Source of the DNA: Fluviibacter sp039805865
Lineage (GTDB): Bacteria; Pseudomonadota; Gammaproteobacteria; Burkholderiales; Rhodocyclaceae
Length of the DNA stretch: 64,000 nucleotides
Assembly (NCBI GenBank): GCA_039805865.1
Contig: JBDLTI010000001.1
Location: forward strand, 49,361 to 113,360
Reading direction: 5' to 3'
Position 1 is the stretch's first letter; each line of letters starts with the position of its first letter. This document shows positions 24,249 to 32,324 of this stretch, in pieces. Below the pieces are notes generated by a model. That model did no database searches. It was given only the letters and a program-made list of their open reading frames with translations, and was not told where the DNA came from. Both the position numbers and the translations under genes were made by a program.

Positions 24249-25749
24249 GAGGTTGCTGATGAGCGGCTTCATGCCCGGTTGGGGGGACATGGTAGGTGCC
24301 TTCTGCGGCATGGTGGTGCGAAGGGGTTGGGGTTGGTTTGCCAATGCGTTGCGGCAACAAAGAGCCAATGATCATGCCCAGGACGGCTGCGATTAAACCG
24401 AGAATCTGGGGCGGCCAGACGGCATCCGCTGTAGCGAAAGCTTCGCACAGAATCCAGGTAAAGAATCCGCTGAAAATGGCGAAGAGTGCGCCCTGGGTGT
24501 TGCCACGCTTCCAGTAAAAGCCCGCGACGAGCGGGACAAAGGCAACAACCAGGGTGATTTTGTAGGCGTGTTCGACCATTTTGAAGATGGAGGCGCTACT
24601 GGTGAGCGCCATGGCCAGCACCATGCCGGCAAAGGCTACGATGACGATGCGCATCAACCACAAGAAAATGCGGTCCGAGATGTGCGGCAACATCGGACGC
24701 AGAATGTTTTCAGTGAAAGAGACTGATGGCGCCAGCAGGGTGGCCGAAGAGCAACTCATAATCGCTGAAAGTAAGGCACCAAAAAAGATGACCTGGGCGA
24801 AAACCGGGGTATGCTGCAGGATCAGTGTGGGCAGCACCAATTGCGAATCCGTGTCGAGTAGATTGCTGAACATTGCTGGATCAATCAGGGTGGCCGCATA
24901 AGCCAGGAACATCGGAATGAAGGCGAAGAAAAAGTACAGCGAACCGCCCATGATGGAACCGATCATCGCGATGCGTTCGCTTTTGGCGGACGAGATGCGC
25001 TGAAAAACGTCCTGTTGCGGAATCGAGCCCAGCATCATCGTCATCCAGGCGCCGACAAACGGTACCCAGACATCCATGCCCCCCGAAGGGAAGAAATCAA
25101 GCTTGCCTGCCGCACTGGCATGGGCGACCACAGTGCCGGCACCGCCGGCCAAGTCGCTGATGATGCTCGCAATGTAGATCAGCCCGCCCATAATGACGGT
25201 GATCTGCACAAAATCCAGAATGGCCACGGAGAGCATGCCACCCAGTACCGTGTAGGTGAGCACGATGGCAGCGCCGAGGACCATGCCTTTGTCTTGCGGA
25301 ATGAGTCCGTTGGTGACGGTGAAAAACACGAGGCCCAGTGCTTTGATCTGTGCCGACACCCAGCCCAGATAGGAAACCACAATGGCCAGTGTGCTGAGCC
25401 ATTCCACGGTGTGGTTGTAGCGCAGGCGGTAGTAATCACCAATCGTCAGCAGGTTGAGCCGGTATAGTTTGCTGGCAAAGAAAAAGCCAGCAAGGATGAG
25501 GCAAAGCGAGGCGCCGAAGGGGTCGGCAACCACACCCCGCAGGCCATCTTTGACGAAGGTGGCTGAAACGCCCAGTACCGCCTCGGCGCCAAACCACGTG
25601 GCAAAGACGGTGGCGGTGACCACAGGCAAAGGCAGTGATCGACCAGCGACAGCAAAGTCGCGTGCGTTTTTTACCCGGGTTGCTGCCAGCAGGCCGATAC
25701 CAATCGAGGCCAGCAGGTACAGCGTAATAAACCCGAGTAGCGGCGTCAT
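24229..25749 (-). CDS. Sodium:solute symporter family transporter
   Basis: A 506-residue SSS-family transporter with about 13 membrane helices. The N-terminus has the family pattern DFAVAGRSLPLPVV with ATWFGAEAVLGVS in helix 2, and the sodium-site region IMSCSSATLLAPSVSFTENI in helix 8. The nearest characterised relatives transport proline, pantothenate or acetate; nothing here fixes the substrate. The C-terminal 30 residues are rich in histidine (SHHHAAEG, then GHEAAHQQPHGRH), which is unusual and may bind metal. The start overlaps the ubiB stop by four bases. Confidence 0.9.
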   Translation of the reverse strand: MTPLLGFITLYLLASIGIGLLAATRVKNARDFAVAGRSLPLPVVTATVFATWFGAEAVLGVSATFVKDGLRGVVADPFGASLCLILAGFFFASKLYRLNLLTIGDYYRLRYNHTVEWLSTLAIVVSYLGWVSAQIKALGLVFFTVTNGLIPQDKGMVLGAAIVLTYTVLGGMLSVAILDFVQITVIMGGLIYIASIISDLAGGAGTVVAHASAAGKLDFFPSGGMDVWVPFVGAWMTMMLGSIPQQDVFQRISSAKSERIAMIGSIMGGSLYFFFAFIPMFLAYAATLIDPAMFSNLLDTDSQLVLPTLILQHTPVFAQVIFFGALLSAIMSCSSATLLAPSVSFTENILRPMLPHISDRIFLWLMRIVIVAFAGMVLAMALTSSASIFKMVEHAYKITLVVAFVPLVAGFYWKRGNTQGALFAIFSGFFTWILCEAFATADAVWPPQILGLIAAVLGMIIGSLLPQRIGKPTPTPSHHHAAEGTYHVPPTGHEAAHQQPHGRHIR

Positions 25750-27317
25750 GGCTGCAGGTTCAGATACAGCAGCGCCGCAGAGGCGCTCAGTGCAATGGTG
25801 GAGACGGCAACACTCATCCAGAGCAGATGCCGTTGATGCCGCACGGTGCGTTTCAACTCGCGCAGTGCTTTCTTGTCGGCCTTGATGGCGTCTTCATTCG
25901 GGGCCAGGTAGTCGTGCAGCAGACGCGGGAGTTGCGGCAGGATCTTCGCCCAGTTGGGGCCTTCACGTTTCATGCCGTCGATGAAGCCACGCACGCCAAC
26001 CTGTTCACTCATCCAGCGCTCCAGGAATGGTTTGGCCGTTTTCCACAGATCCAGATCCGGATTCAGTTGGCGACCCAGTCCTTCGATATTGAGTAGTGTT
26101 TTTTGCAACATCACCAGTTGCGGCTGGACTTCCACATTGAAACGGCGCGATGTCTGGAAGAGGCGCAGCAGAATCTTGCCGAAGGAAATGTCTTTGAGCG
26201 GTTTGTCAAAGATCGGCTCACAGACGGTGCGAATCGCCGCTTCGAATTCGTCGATGCGGGTATCTTTAGGTGCCCAGCCAGAGATCACGTGTACCTCGGC
26301 AACGCGACGATAATCCCGCTGGAAGAAGGCCAGGAAGTTCTGTGCGAGGTAGTTTTTGTCGACATCGTTCAGCGTGCCGACGATGCCGAAATCGAGCGCT
26401 ACATAGCGGCCGTCGTGTGCCACCAGAATGTTGCCCGGGTGCATATCGGCGTGAAAGAAGCCATCGCGAAACACCTGGGTGAAGAAAATTTCAACGCCCG
26501 CGCTGGATAGGCGGTTCAGGTCGATCCCGACTTCACGCAATTCTTCGATACGCCCCACCGGAATGCCGTGCATGCGTTCCATGGTCATCACGTTAGTGGC
26601 ACAGAAGTCCCAATAGACTTCCGGTACAACGAGAAGCGGGCTGTTGTCGAAATTGCGGCGCAATTGTGATGCGTTGGCCGCCTCGCGCACCAGATCGAAT
26701 TCGTCGTGCAGATGTTTTGCAAATTCAGCAACGACCTCGCGGGGCTTCAGGCGGCGGCCGTCTTCGGAAAAGCGTTCAACGAGCTGGGCAAAGGTATCAA
26801 GCAGATCAATATCATGATCGACCACCCGGTGCATCCCGGGACGCAAGACCTTAACGGCTACATCGCGGCCATCGTGGAGGCGCGCGAAGTGCACCTGGGC
26901 GACCGAAGCCGAGGCAATCGGCTTCGGATCGAATTGGCTATAGGCCTCGCTGATCGACATGCCGAGGCCACGCTCGATTTCGGCCATCGCCAGTGCCGAA
27001 TCAAACGGCGGTACGCGGTCCTGAAGCTTGGCCAGCTCGTCGGCAAAGTCCTGTGCCAGCAGATCGCGACGGGTGGATAGCATCTGGCCGAACTTAACGA
27101 AGATCGGCCCTAAAGATTCGAGCGCCTCGCGTAAACGCACAGCGCGGGGCTTGGTGAAATGCCGACGGCGGGCGTAGAAACCTAACCAGCGTGCCATGCG
27201 GCCCTCGGGTTCGGCTTCAACGAGCATAGTAAGCAGCCCGTTCTTCCAGCTGACATAAAGAATACGGGTTAGACGCTGCAGACGCATGTGCGGTCGGCTT
27301 TCATAGGAGAGGCCCAC
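25746..27317 (-). CDS. ubiB: Ubiquinone biosynthesis accessory kinase-like protein UbiB
   Basis: UbiB is a membrane-anchored atypical kinase/ATPase of the ABC1/ADCK family needed for ubiquinone synthesis. The 523-residue protein shows the family-specific KxGQ motif as K75-F-G-Q in IFVKFGQMLSTRRDLL, the alanine-rich loop SASVAQVHFARL, the catalytic HADMHPGNI and the metal-binding DFGIVG. Two membrane segments close the C-terminus (about 497-520). A second possible start lies ten codons in (MRLQRLTRILYV). It heads the minus-strand run to ribE and is divergent from argS, with only 32 bp between them. Confidence 0.96.
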   Translation of the reverse strand: MGLSYESRPHMRLQRLTRILYVSWKNGLLTMLVEAEPEGRMARWLGFYARRRHFTKPRAVRLREALESLGPIFVKFGQMLSTRRDLLAQDFADELAKLQDRVPPFDSALAMAEIERGLGMSISEAYSQFDPKPIASASVAQVHFARLHDGRDVAVKVLRPGMHRVVDHDIDLLDTFAQLVERFSEDGRRLKPREVVAEFAKHLHDEFDLVREAANASQLRRNFDNSPLLVVPEVYWDFCATNVMTMERMHGIPVGRIEELREVGIDLNRLSSAGVEIFFTQVFRDGFFHADMHPGNILVAHDGRYVALDFGIVGTLNDVDKNYLAQNFLAFFQRDYRRVAEVHVISGWAPKDTRIDEFEAAIRTVCEPIFDKPLKDISFGKILLRLFQTSRRFNVEVQPQLVMLQKTLLNIEGLGRQLNPDLDLWKTAKPFLERWMSEQVGVRGFIDGMKREGPNWAKILPQLPRLLHDYLAPNEDAIKADKKALRELKRTVRHQRHLLWMSVAVSTIALSASAALLYLNLQP

Positions 27318-27336
27318 GGGATGGCGAGCCAGAAGG

Positions 27337-27342
27337 TATAAT
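27337..27342 (+). promoter_or_regulatory. Perfect -10 box immediately before argS
   Basis: TATAAT lies seven bases before the argS ATG, so transcription would start at or within a base or two of the start codon. No recognisable -35 lies 16-19 bp upstream and no Shine-Dalgarno sequence fits in the gap. The likely reading is a leaderless argS transcript; the alternative is a promoter further inside ubiB. Confidence 0.5.
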
Positions 27343-27349
27343 TTTACCC

Positions 27350-29113
27350 ATGACTTTTGATAGCCGCGAACACATCACCGGCTTGCTGCAAGTTGCCCTT
27401 GCCAGCGTTGCCCCGGAACACACCGATACGCCCATTCATCTGGAGCGCCCCAAGCAGGCGAGCCACGGGGATTTCGCCACTAATTTACCCATGCAACTGG
27501 CCCGTGCGCTCAAGCTGGCGCCGCGTGCGATTGCGGAGCGCATCGTCCAGGCGTTGCCTACGTCAGCCCTGGTGAGCGAGGTCACCATTGCCGGTGCCGG
27601 CTTTATCAACTTTGCCTTGCAAGCCGATGCCAAGACCCGTGTGGTCAATACGGTTCTGGATCAGGGCGCTGATTTTGGTCGAAGCACCCTAGGTAAAAAT
27701 GCCAAGGTGCTCGTGGAATTCGTGTCCGCCAACCCGACCGGCCCTCTGCACGTGGGCCATGGCCGTGGTGCTGCTTACGGCGCCAGTCTGTCCGACCTGC
27801 TGGCCTTTGCCGGTTGGGACGTGACCCGTGAATATTATGTGAATGACGCTGGCCGTCAGATGGATATCCTGGCGATCTCCACCTGGATCCGCTATCTGGA
27901 CCAGCATGGCGTGACGATTGATTACCCGCCGAATGCCTACCAGGGCGACTACGTGCGTGAAATGGCCCGCCAGCTCACCAATGCCCATGGCGACAAATAC
28001 GTGCGCTGCAAGCTGGTGGTGCTGGAAGGTACGCCCGGCTTGCCGGATGCCAGCCGTGCCGATGATGAGGCCAAGACCCAGCGTGAGCTGCATCTGGATG
28101 CCCTGATCGCGAACGGCAAGAAGCTGCTGGCCGAGGATTGGCCGTATGTGCACCAGCATGCCCTATCGGAGCAGTTGGCCGATGGTCGCGATGATCTGGA
28201 CGGCTTCGGGGTGGATTTCCAGAACTGGTTCTCGGAAAACTCCTTGTTTGATACCGGTCTCGTGGCCCGTTGTCTGGAAAAGCTGGATGCCGCTGGCCAT
28301 ATTTATGAAAAGAACGGCGCCCGCTGGTTCCGCTCCACCGATTTCGGAGATGAGAAGGATCGCGTGGTGCAGCGTGATAACGGCCTGTACACCTATTTTG
28401 CGTCGGATATTGCCTACCACCTCAATAAGTACGAGCGTGGCTTTGATCGCATGATCAACATCTGGGGCGCGGATCACCATGGCTATATTCCACGGGTAAA
28501 GGGTGCCGTGCAGGCGCTGGCGCTGGATCCGGCCAAGCTGGATATCGCGCTGGTGCAGTTTGCCGTGCTCTATCGCAATGGCGAGAAGGCCTCCATGTCG
28601 ACCCGTTCGGGCGATTACGTGACGCTGCGTTCGTTGCGGGCCGAAGTGGGTGACGATGCCTGTCGTTTCTTCTATGTATTGCGCAAGGCCGATCAGCATC
28701 TGGACTTCGATCTGGATCTGGCCAAGAGCCAGAGTGCCGATAACCCCGTGTACTACATCCAGTACGCCCATGCCCGGATCTGTTCGCTGATGGCGCAGTG
28801 GAATGGGGTAGAAGCGGATCTGAAATCGGCCGACCTCGGTTTGCTGACGAACCCGCGCGAAGCGGCGCTTACGGCATTCCTGGGCCGCTTCCCGGAAGTG
28901 GTCGATACAGCGGCACGTGATCTGGCGCCACACCAGGTAGCGTTCTACTTGCGTGATCTGGCGGCCGAATTCCATGGCTACTACAACGCTGAACGCATGC
29001 TGCTGGATGATGCCGAACTCACCTGTGCGCGTCTGGCGCTGTCGGTGGCCGTTCGTCAGGTGATCCGTAACGGGTTGGCGCTGCTGGGCGTTTCATGCCC
29101 GGAATCGATGTAG
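27350..29113 (+). CDS. argS: Arginyl-tRNA synthetase
   Basis: ArgS charges tRNA(Arg). The 587-residue class I enzyme has the N-terminal tRNA-binding Add1 domain (1 to about 115), the HIGH-type motif H134-V-G-H137 in NPTGPLHVGHGRG, a degenerate KMSKS-type loop S415-M-S-T in KASMSTRSGDYV, and the C-terminal DALR anticodon domain from about 465 (YYIQYAHARICSL). The sequence upstream of the ATG lacks a ribosome site. A gene for a SPOR-domain protein follows after 51 bp, the usual betaproteobacterial argS neighbour. Confidence 0.97.
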   Translation: MTFDSREHITGLLQVALASVAPEHTDTPIHLERPKQASHGDFATNLPMQLARALKLAPRAIAERIVQALPTSALVSEVTIAGAGFINFALQADAKTRVVNTVLDQGADFGRSTLGKNAKVLVEFVSANPTGPLHVGHGRGAAYGASLSDLLAFAGWDVTREYYVNDAGRQMDILAISTWIRYLDQHGVTIDYPPNAYQGDYVREMARQLTNAHGDKYVRCKLVVLEGTPGLPDASRADDEAKTQRELHLDALIANGKKLLAEDWPYVHQHALSEQLADGRDDLDGFGVDFQNWFSENSLFDTGLVARCLEKLDAAGHIYEKNGARWFRSTDFGDEKDRVVQRDNGLYTYFASDIAYHLNKYERGFDRMINIWGADHHGYIPRVKGAVQALALDPAKLDIALVQFAVLYRNGEKASMSTRSGDYVTLRSLRAEVGDDACRFFYVLRKADQHLDFDLDLAKSQSADNPVYYIQYAHARICSLMAQWNGVEADLKSADLGLLTNPREAALTAFLGRFPEVVDTAARDLAPHQVAFYLRDLAAEFHGYYNAERMLLDDAELTCARLALSVAVRQVIRNGLALLGVSCPESM

Positions 29114-29164
29114 TTTCCGCCCCGGAAACCATGTAATCTGCCGAGAATATCTACAAAGGCTGCT

Positions 29165-29839
29165 ATGTCCCGAGACTACAAACCGAACCGCCATTCTTCC
29201 CGAGACCGTGAACCGGCATCGGGTGGCGGTGCTTTAAGGGGCATTTTTTACGGCCTGGTGCTTGGGTTAGTAATTGCTGCGGCCGTAGCCTGGTGGTTTA
29301 ACCGCATGCCATCGCCGTTCATCGATAAATCGGCAACGCCCGTAGTGGCAGCCAAAGGTGATGCGAAGGCATCGGCTCAAGCTGCTGACAGCGCGCAGCC
29401 CGCCCCTGCGCCAGCCGTAAATGCACAAAGTGAAGATGGTAAGCCCATTCCCCTGCCCGGCAAGCCTGGCGATCCTTCGCCTGAAAAACGCTTCCAGTTC
29501 CCGGATATTCTGTCGGGCAAAACCGATGGCACAACACCACCGGCTAAAACGACAGACGGCACACCCGCTAAACCTGCTGCCAATGGGCCAGCGGCAGCAC
29601 CTGAAGCGCCCGCCGGGTTTTATCTGATGGCGGGCTCTTTCCAGAAGCAATCGGATGCCGAGGCCCAGAAGGCTAATCTGGCGCTACAGGGCTTTGATGC
29701 CTCGATTCAAAAAGGCGTCGTTGGTGAAAAGGTATGGTTCCGCGTCAAGATTGGCCCGTTCAAGCGCCAGGATGATGCCAATCGTGCCCGTAATGAACTC
29801 AAAGAAGCGGGTATCGATTCCGTGCCTGCTCGTAACTAA
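29165..29839 (+). CDS. SPOR-domain inner-membrane protein
   Basis: A 224-residue bitopic protein with a basic cytoplasmic N-terminus (about 25 residues), one membrane segment at about 26-45 (FYGLVLGLVIAAAVAWW), a proline/alanine-rich periplasmic linker and a C-terminal SPOR domain at about 150-224 (YLMAGSFQKQSDAEAQK, then GEKVWFRVKIGPF). This layout matches FtsN-like division proteins, and SPOR domains bind denuded septal glycan. Whether it is the functional FtsN here is an inference. The argS-SPOR-dsbA order is common in betaproteobacteria. DsbA follows after 11 bp. Confidence 0.88.
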   Translation: MSRDYKPNRHSSRDREPASGGGALRGIFYGLVLGLVIAAAVAWWFNRMPSPFIDKSATPVVAAKGDAKASAQAADSAQPAPAPAVNAQSEDGKPIPLPGKPGDPSPEKRFQFPDILSGKTDGTTPPAKTTDGTPAKPAANGPAAAPEAPAGFYLMAGSFQKQSDAEAQKANLALQGFDASIQKGVVGEKVWFRVKIGPFKRQDDANRARNELKEAGIDSVPARN

Positions 29840-29850
29840 ACGGAGTGGTT

Positions 29851-30537
29851 ATGCAACGTCGTCAGTTTCTTGCTACGTTACTCGGCGGTGTTGCAGCCGC
29901 TGCCTCATCGACGCATGCTCTGGCGCAAGGTGCGTTGGGCGGCACCCTGGCACCAGCGGCTAATGCAACCGGCGTTGCTATTGCCGGCCAGACCTACACC
30001 CCGCTGAACACCCCGACACTGCAAACGGTGGGCGGCAAAATCGAAGTGCTTGAATTCTTCTCTTATGGGTGCCCGCATTGCCACGACTTTTCAGAGCCGT
30101 TTGAGCGTTGGTCCAAGAAACAGAAAGACGCTGTGGTGCGTCGTGTGCCGGTGACCTTTGGTCGCCCGCAATGGGTTGTATTAGGTCGTTTGTTCTACAC
30201 CATCCAAACCCTTAAGCTGACGGCCTTGGATATGGGTGCTTTCGCAGCCATTCATCAGCAAGGCCGGATGCTGTATGACGACCAGGCCGTGCTGCAATGG
30301 GCAGCTGCCCAGCCTGGCGTCGACGCCAAGAAATTCTCCGAAGTCTATTATTCGAGCGAAGTCACCAGCGCCATGAAAAAGGCCGACGCATTGGCTATGG
30401 CGTATCAGATTGATGGCGTGCCTTCGATTATCGTAGGCGGGCGTTACAAGATGCTTCAGCAACGCGGCATGAACTTTAGTGACCTGCTGCTGAACACCGA
30501 TGCGGTCATTAAGCTGGCAAAGCAAAGCGCTAAATAA
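29851..30537 (+). CDS. dsbA: Thiol:disulfide interchange protein DsbA
   Basis: DsbA introduces disulfide bonds into periplasmic proteins. The mature thioredoxin-like domain carries the active site C74-P-H-C77 in FFSYGCPHCHDF, and the cis-proline loop reads VPSIIVGGRY. The start was set at the ATG with CGGAG six bases upstream, not at the in-frame GTG two codons earlier. The signal peptide begins QRRQFLATLLGG, with two arginines and a phenylalanine-leucine pair resembling a twin-arginine motif. DsbD in the same window acts in the reducing branch instead. Confidence 0.95.
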   Translation: MQRRQFLATLLGGVAAAASSTHALAQGALGGTLAPAANATGVAIAGQTYTPLNTPTLQTVGGKIEVLEFFSYGCPHCHDFSEPFERWSKKQKDAVVRRVPVTFGRPQWVVLGRLFYTIQTLKLTALDMGAFAAIHQQGRMLYDDQAVLQWAAAQPGVDAKKFSEVYYSSEVTSAMKKADALAMAYQIDGVPSIIVGGRYKMLQQRGMNFSDLLLNTDAVIKLAKQSAK

Positions 30538-30599
30538 TTTTTGAGTGACTATGGGGGTGGCACTCGCCCCCATAAAAATCAACAATTCGTATTAATTGA

Positions 30600-30638
30600 G
30601 CCCCCAGGCTTGGACCGAGTCCAAGCCTGGGGGCTTTT
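30600..30638 (+). terminator. Strong rho-independent terminator after dsbA
   Basis: A perfect 15-bp stem, 30600-30614 (GCCCCCAGGCTTGGA) with 30620-30634, is closed by a CCGAG loop and followed by TTTT. It separates argS-SPOR-dsbA from the pil genes. A second hairpin (ATGGGGG at 30551-30557 with CCCCCAT at 30567-30573) lies between the stop codon and the terminator, without a T-run. Confidence 0.92.
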
Positions 30639-30771
30639 AACGTTGCATTTTTAGAAAACCGGAAGAGTCATTACCAGCTAATTTTTAGTATGAAGCAGCA
30701 AAAAACGAGGGTTTCCTTATAAACAACTGATAAATAATAGGTAAACTTAAAGCAAATAATAGAAAATAAAA
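30639..30771 (+). promoter_or_regulatory. AT-rich leader upstream of pilM
   Basis: About 130 bp of strikingly A+T-rich sequence without a gene precedes pilM and must hold its promoter. Several TATAAT-like hexamers occur (TATAAA at 30719-30724, and AATAAT further on), but I could not pair any with a convincing -35. No ribosome site precedes the pilM ATG, which sits directly after an A-rich stretch. In many betaproteobacteria a divergent penicillin-binding protein gene lies here; it is absent. Confidence 0.4.
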
Positions 30772-31743
30772 ATGCGAGACAAAATTATCAGATGGGTAAC
30801 GGGGGTTCCGCCATGCATCGTGGGCGCCTGGTGGAGCCGTGCAGGTGTTTGCCTCGTACGGGCTAAGCATATGAACGATTCTCAGCAACTGATGGAGGTT
30901 GTTTATGAGCCTTGCGGAATATTGCCCACTTTTGGCGCAGATACAGATAAGTCGCATAGAGAGCAGATGATCAATGCTTTGCGTTGCGCGGCTGAGCGAA
31001 TGGGTAAACTCCCAATGACGTTGGCGCTTGGTATTCCTTCGGGTGATATTTTCATTAAAGCTATTGAGATACCTGCAGGATTGACACCAAAGCAGATCGA
31101 ACAGGTATCTGTGGTAGAGGCCGTATCCAATTTGCCGGTACCTCCGGAAGAAATTTGTGCTGACTTTATTAAATCGAACTCAGCGCAATCAACACATACA
31201 GAGCGGATCGAGATTGCATTTTGCAAAAGAAGCTTGATCGATGACCTGGGGATCGTTGCAGAAGATGCGGGCGTTGTTTTGAGCGTCATTGATCGAGATA
31301 TTCAAGCAATACACGATGCAATATGTTGGTGGGTTAACAGTCGGGTCGGGTTGGAGTCAGTCGCATATCCTTTTGGCATACTCATTCAAAGCGAAGAGAA
31401 CACTTTTATCGTTGCCCGAAGCGAGCTTGATCATGTGTCCTACGTATTTAAAAGCATTGATGATGCGATGGGTGATTTAGATCTGGCAACGGATTCGATA
31501 CAGAAGGAACTTCAAGCCTATTGCCGTCGTGCTGGCTTGCGTTTCGAAAACGGGCCGCCGCTGAAGCAATTATTTCTTGTGGGTGATGCAGAATCAAAAG
31601 AAATCATGGCCTCTGGGCTTGATGGTTTGTCAGAAGTCACGTTGGAGGTCAAACCGCTGGCGGTGGTGAAAAATGAAGGCAGTGTGCCACCCGCTTATGG
31701 GTTGATGGTGTCTATAGGCATGGCGCTGAGGAAGGCAACGTGA
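30772..31743 (+). CDS. pilM: Type IV pilus assembly protein PilM (divergent)
   Basis: PilM is a cytoplasmic actin-like protein that binds the N-terminal tail of PilN and couples the pilus motor to the inner-membrane platform. This 323-residue protein is divergent: the usual first phosphate loop is reduced to VGAWWSRAGVCLVRAK, and only scattered segments (LALGIPSGDIFIKAIEIP, QIEQVSVVEAVSNLPVP) recall the family. The call rests on these and on its place as first gene of a pilMNOPQ set. Its stop overlaps the pilN GTG. Base composition is visibly poorer in G+C than in flanking genes. Confidence 0.82.
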   Translation: MRDKIIRWVTGVPPCIVGAWWSRAGVCLVRAKHMNDSQQLMEVVYEPCGILPTFGADTDKSHREQMINALRCAAERMGKLPMTLALGIPSGDIFIKAIEIPAGLTPKQIEQVSVVEAVSNLPVPPEEICADFIKSNSAQSTHTERIEIAFCKRSLIDDLGIVAEDAGVVLSVIDRDIQAIHDAICWWVNSRVGLESVAYPFGILIQSEENTFIVARSELDHVSYVFKSIDDAMGDLDLATDSIQKELQAYCRRAGLRFENGPPLKQLFLVGDAESKEIMASGLDGLSEVTLEVKPLAVVKNEGSVPPAYGLMVSIGMALRKAT

Positions 31744-32324
31744 TTAGCCGATTTAATTTACTACCGCATCGGGCCAAAAAACAACTTTGGGAAAGACGCG
31801 TGTTGGTACGCCAGATTGGCCTGGTGTTAATGCTCGCGTTTCTTGCTGCGTCAGCTATTTATGGCGGTATTGTTGCCAGGCTGAATTATCTAGAAGCTTA
31901 TAACCGAGGGCTGCAGTCGGCAGTGGAGAAAATTCTTCCGGAGTTTCGGGCTTCGCAGCAGTTTCTAATGCAACGCGATGACATGCTAGAAAGACAGAAG
32001 ATTCTAGAAAGGCTGGATGCCAGACGATCAACGAGCGTCATGATTCTTGATGACGTTGCCCGTGCGTTGCCATCTGAGGCTTACCTGACAAGGCTCGAAG
32101 AAGATGGAGACAAGTTCAGACTGGAAGGAAAGGCGCTTAATAACGGGGCGATCGCGAAACTTTTCGAGTCGCTTGTGAAATCTGAAAGATTGTCCGCTTT
32201 GGCCTTGGAAGAGATACGCCTGCAGGAGGGTGAGAGTCTTGCGCCTTATGCCTTTCTGATTGTTGGAAGCGTCAAATTGTCAGTGATGGCCGATAACGCG
32301 ATGACGGATCGCGCTCGTGAATAA
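31740..32324 (+). CDS. pilN: Type IV pilus assembly protein PilN
   Basis: PilN is a bitopic inner-membrane protein that recruits PilM through its N-terminal tail and pairs with PilO in the periplasm. The 194-residue protein starts with GTG overlapping the pilM stop, and begins SRFNLLPHRAKK, the conserved INLLP-type PilM-binding tail. One membrane segment lies at about 25-47, then a coiled coil around residues 50-90 and an alpha/beta periplasmic domain. It overlaps pilO by eight bases. Confidence 0.93.
   Translation: MISRFNLLPHRAKKQLWERRVLVRQIGLVLMLAFLAASAIYGGIVARLNYLEAYNRGLQSAVEKILPEFRASQQFLMQRDDMLERQKILERLDARRSTSVMILDDVARALPSEAYLTRLEEDGDKFRLEGKALNNGAIAKLFESLVKSERLSALALEEIRLQEGESLAPYAFLIVGSVKLSVMADNAMTDRARE

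Noticed and set aside
30551..30573. First hairpin after dsbA as a terminator
   Set aside because: The stem is followed by A residues, not T; the real terminator is the 15-bp stem at 30600-30638.
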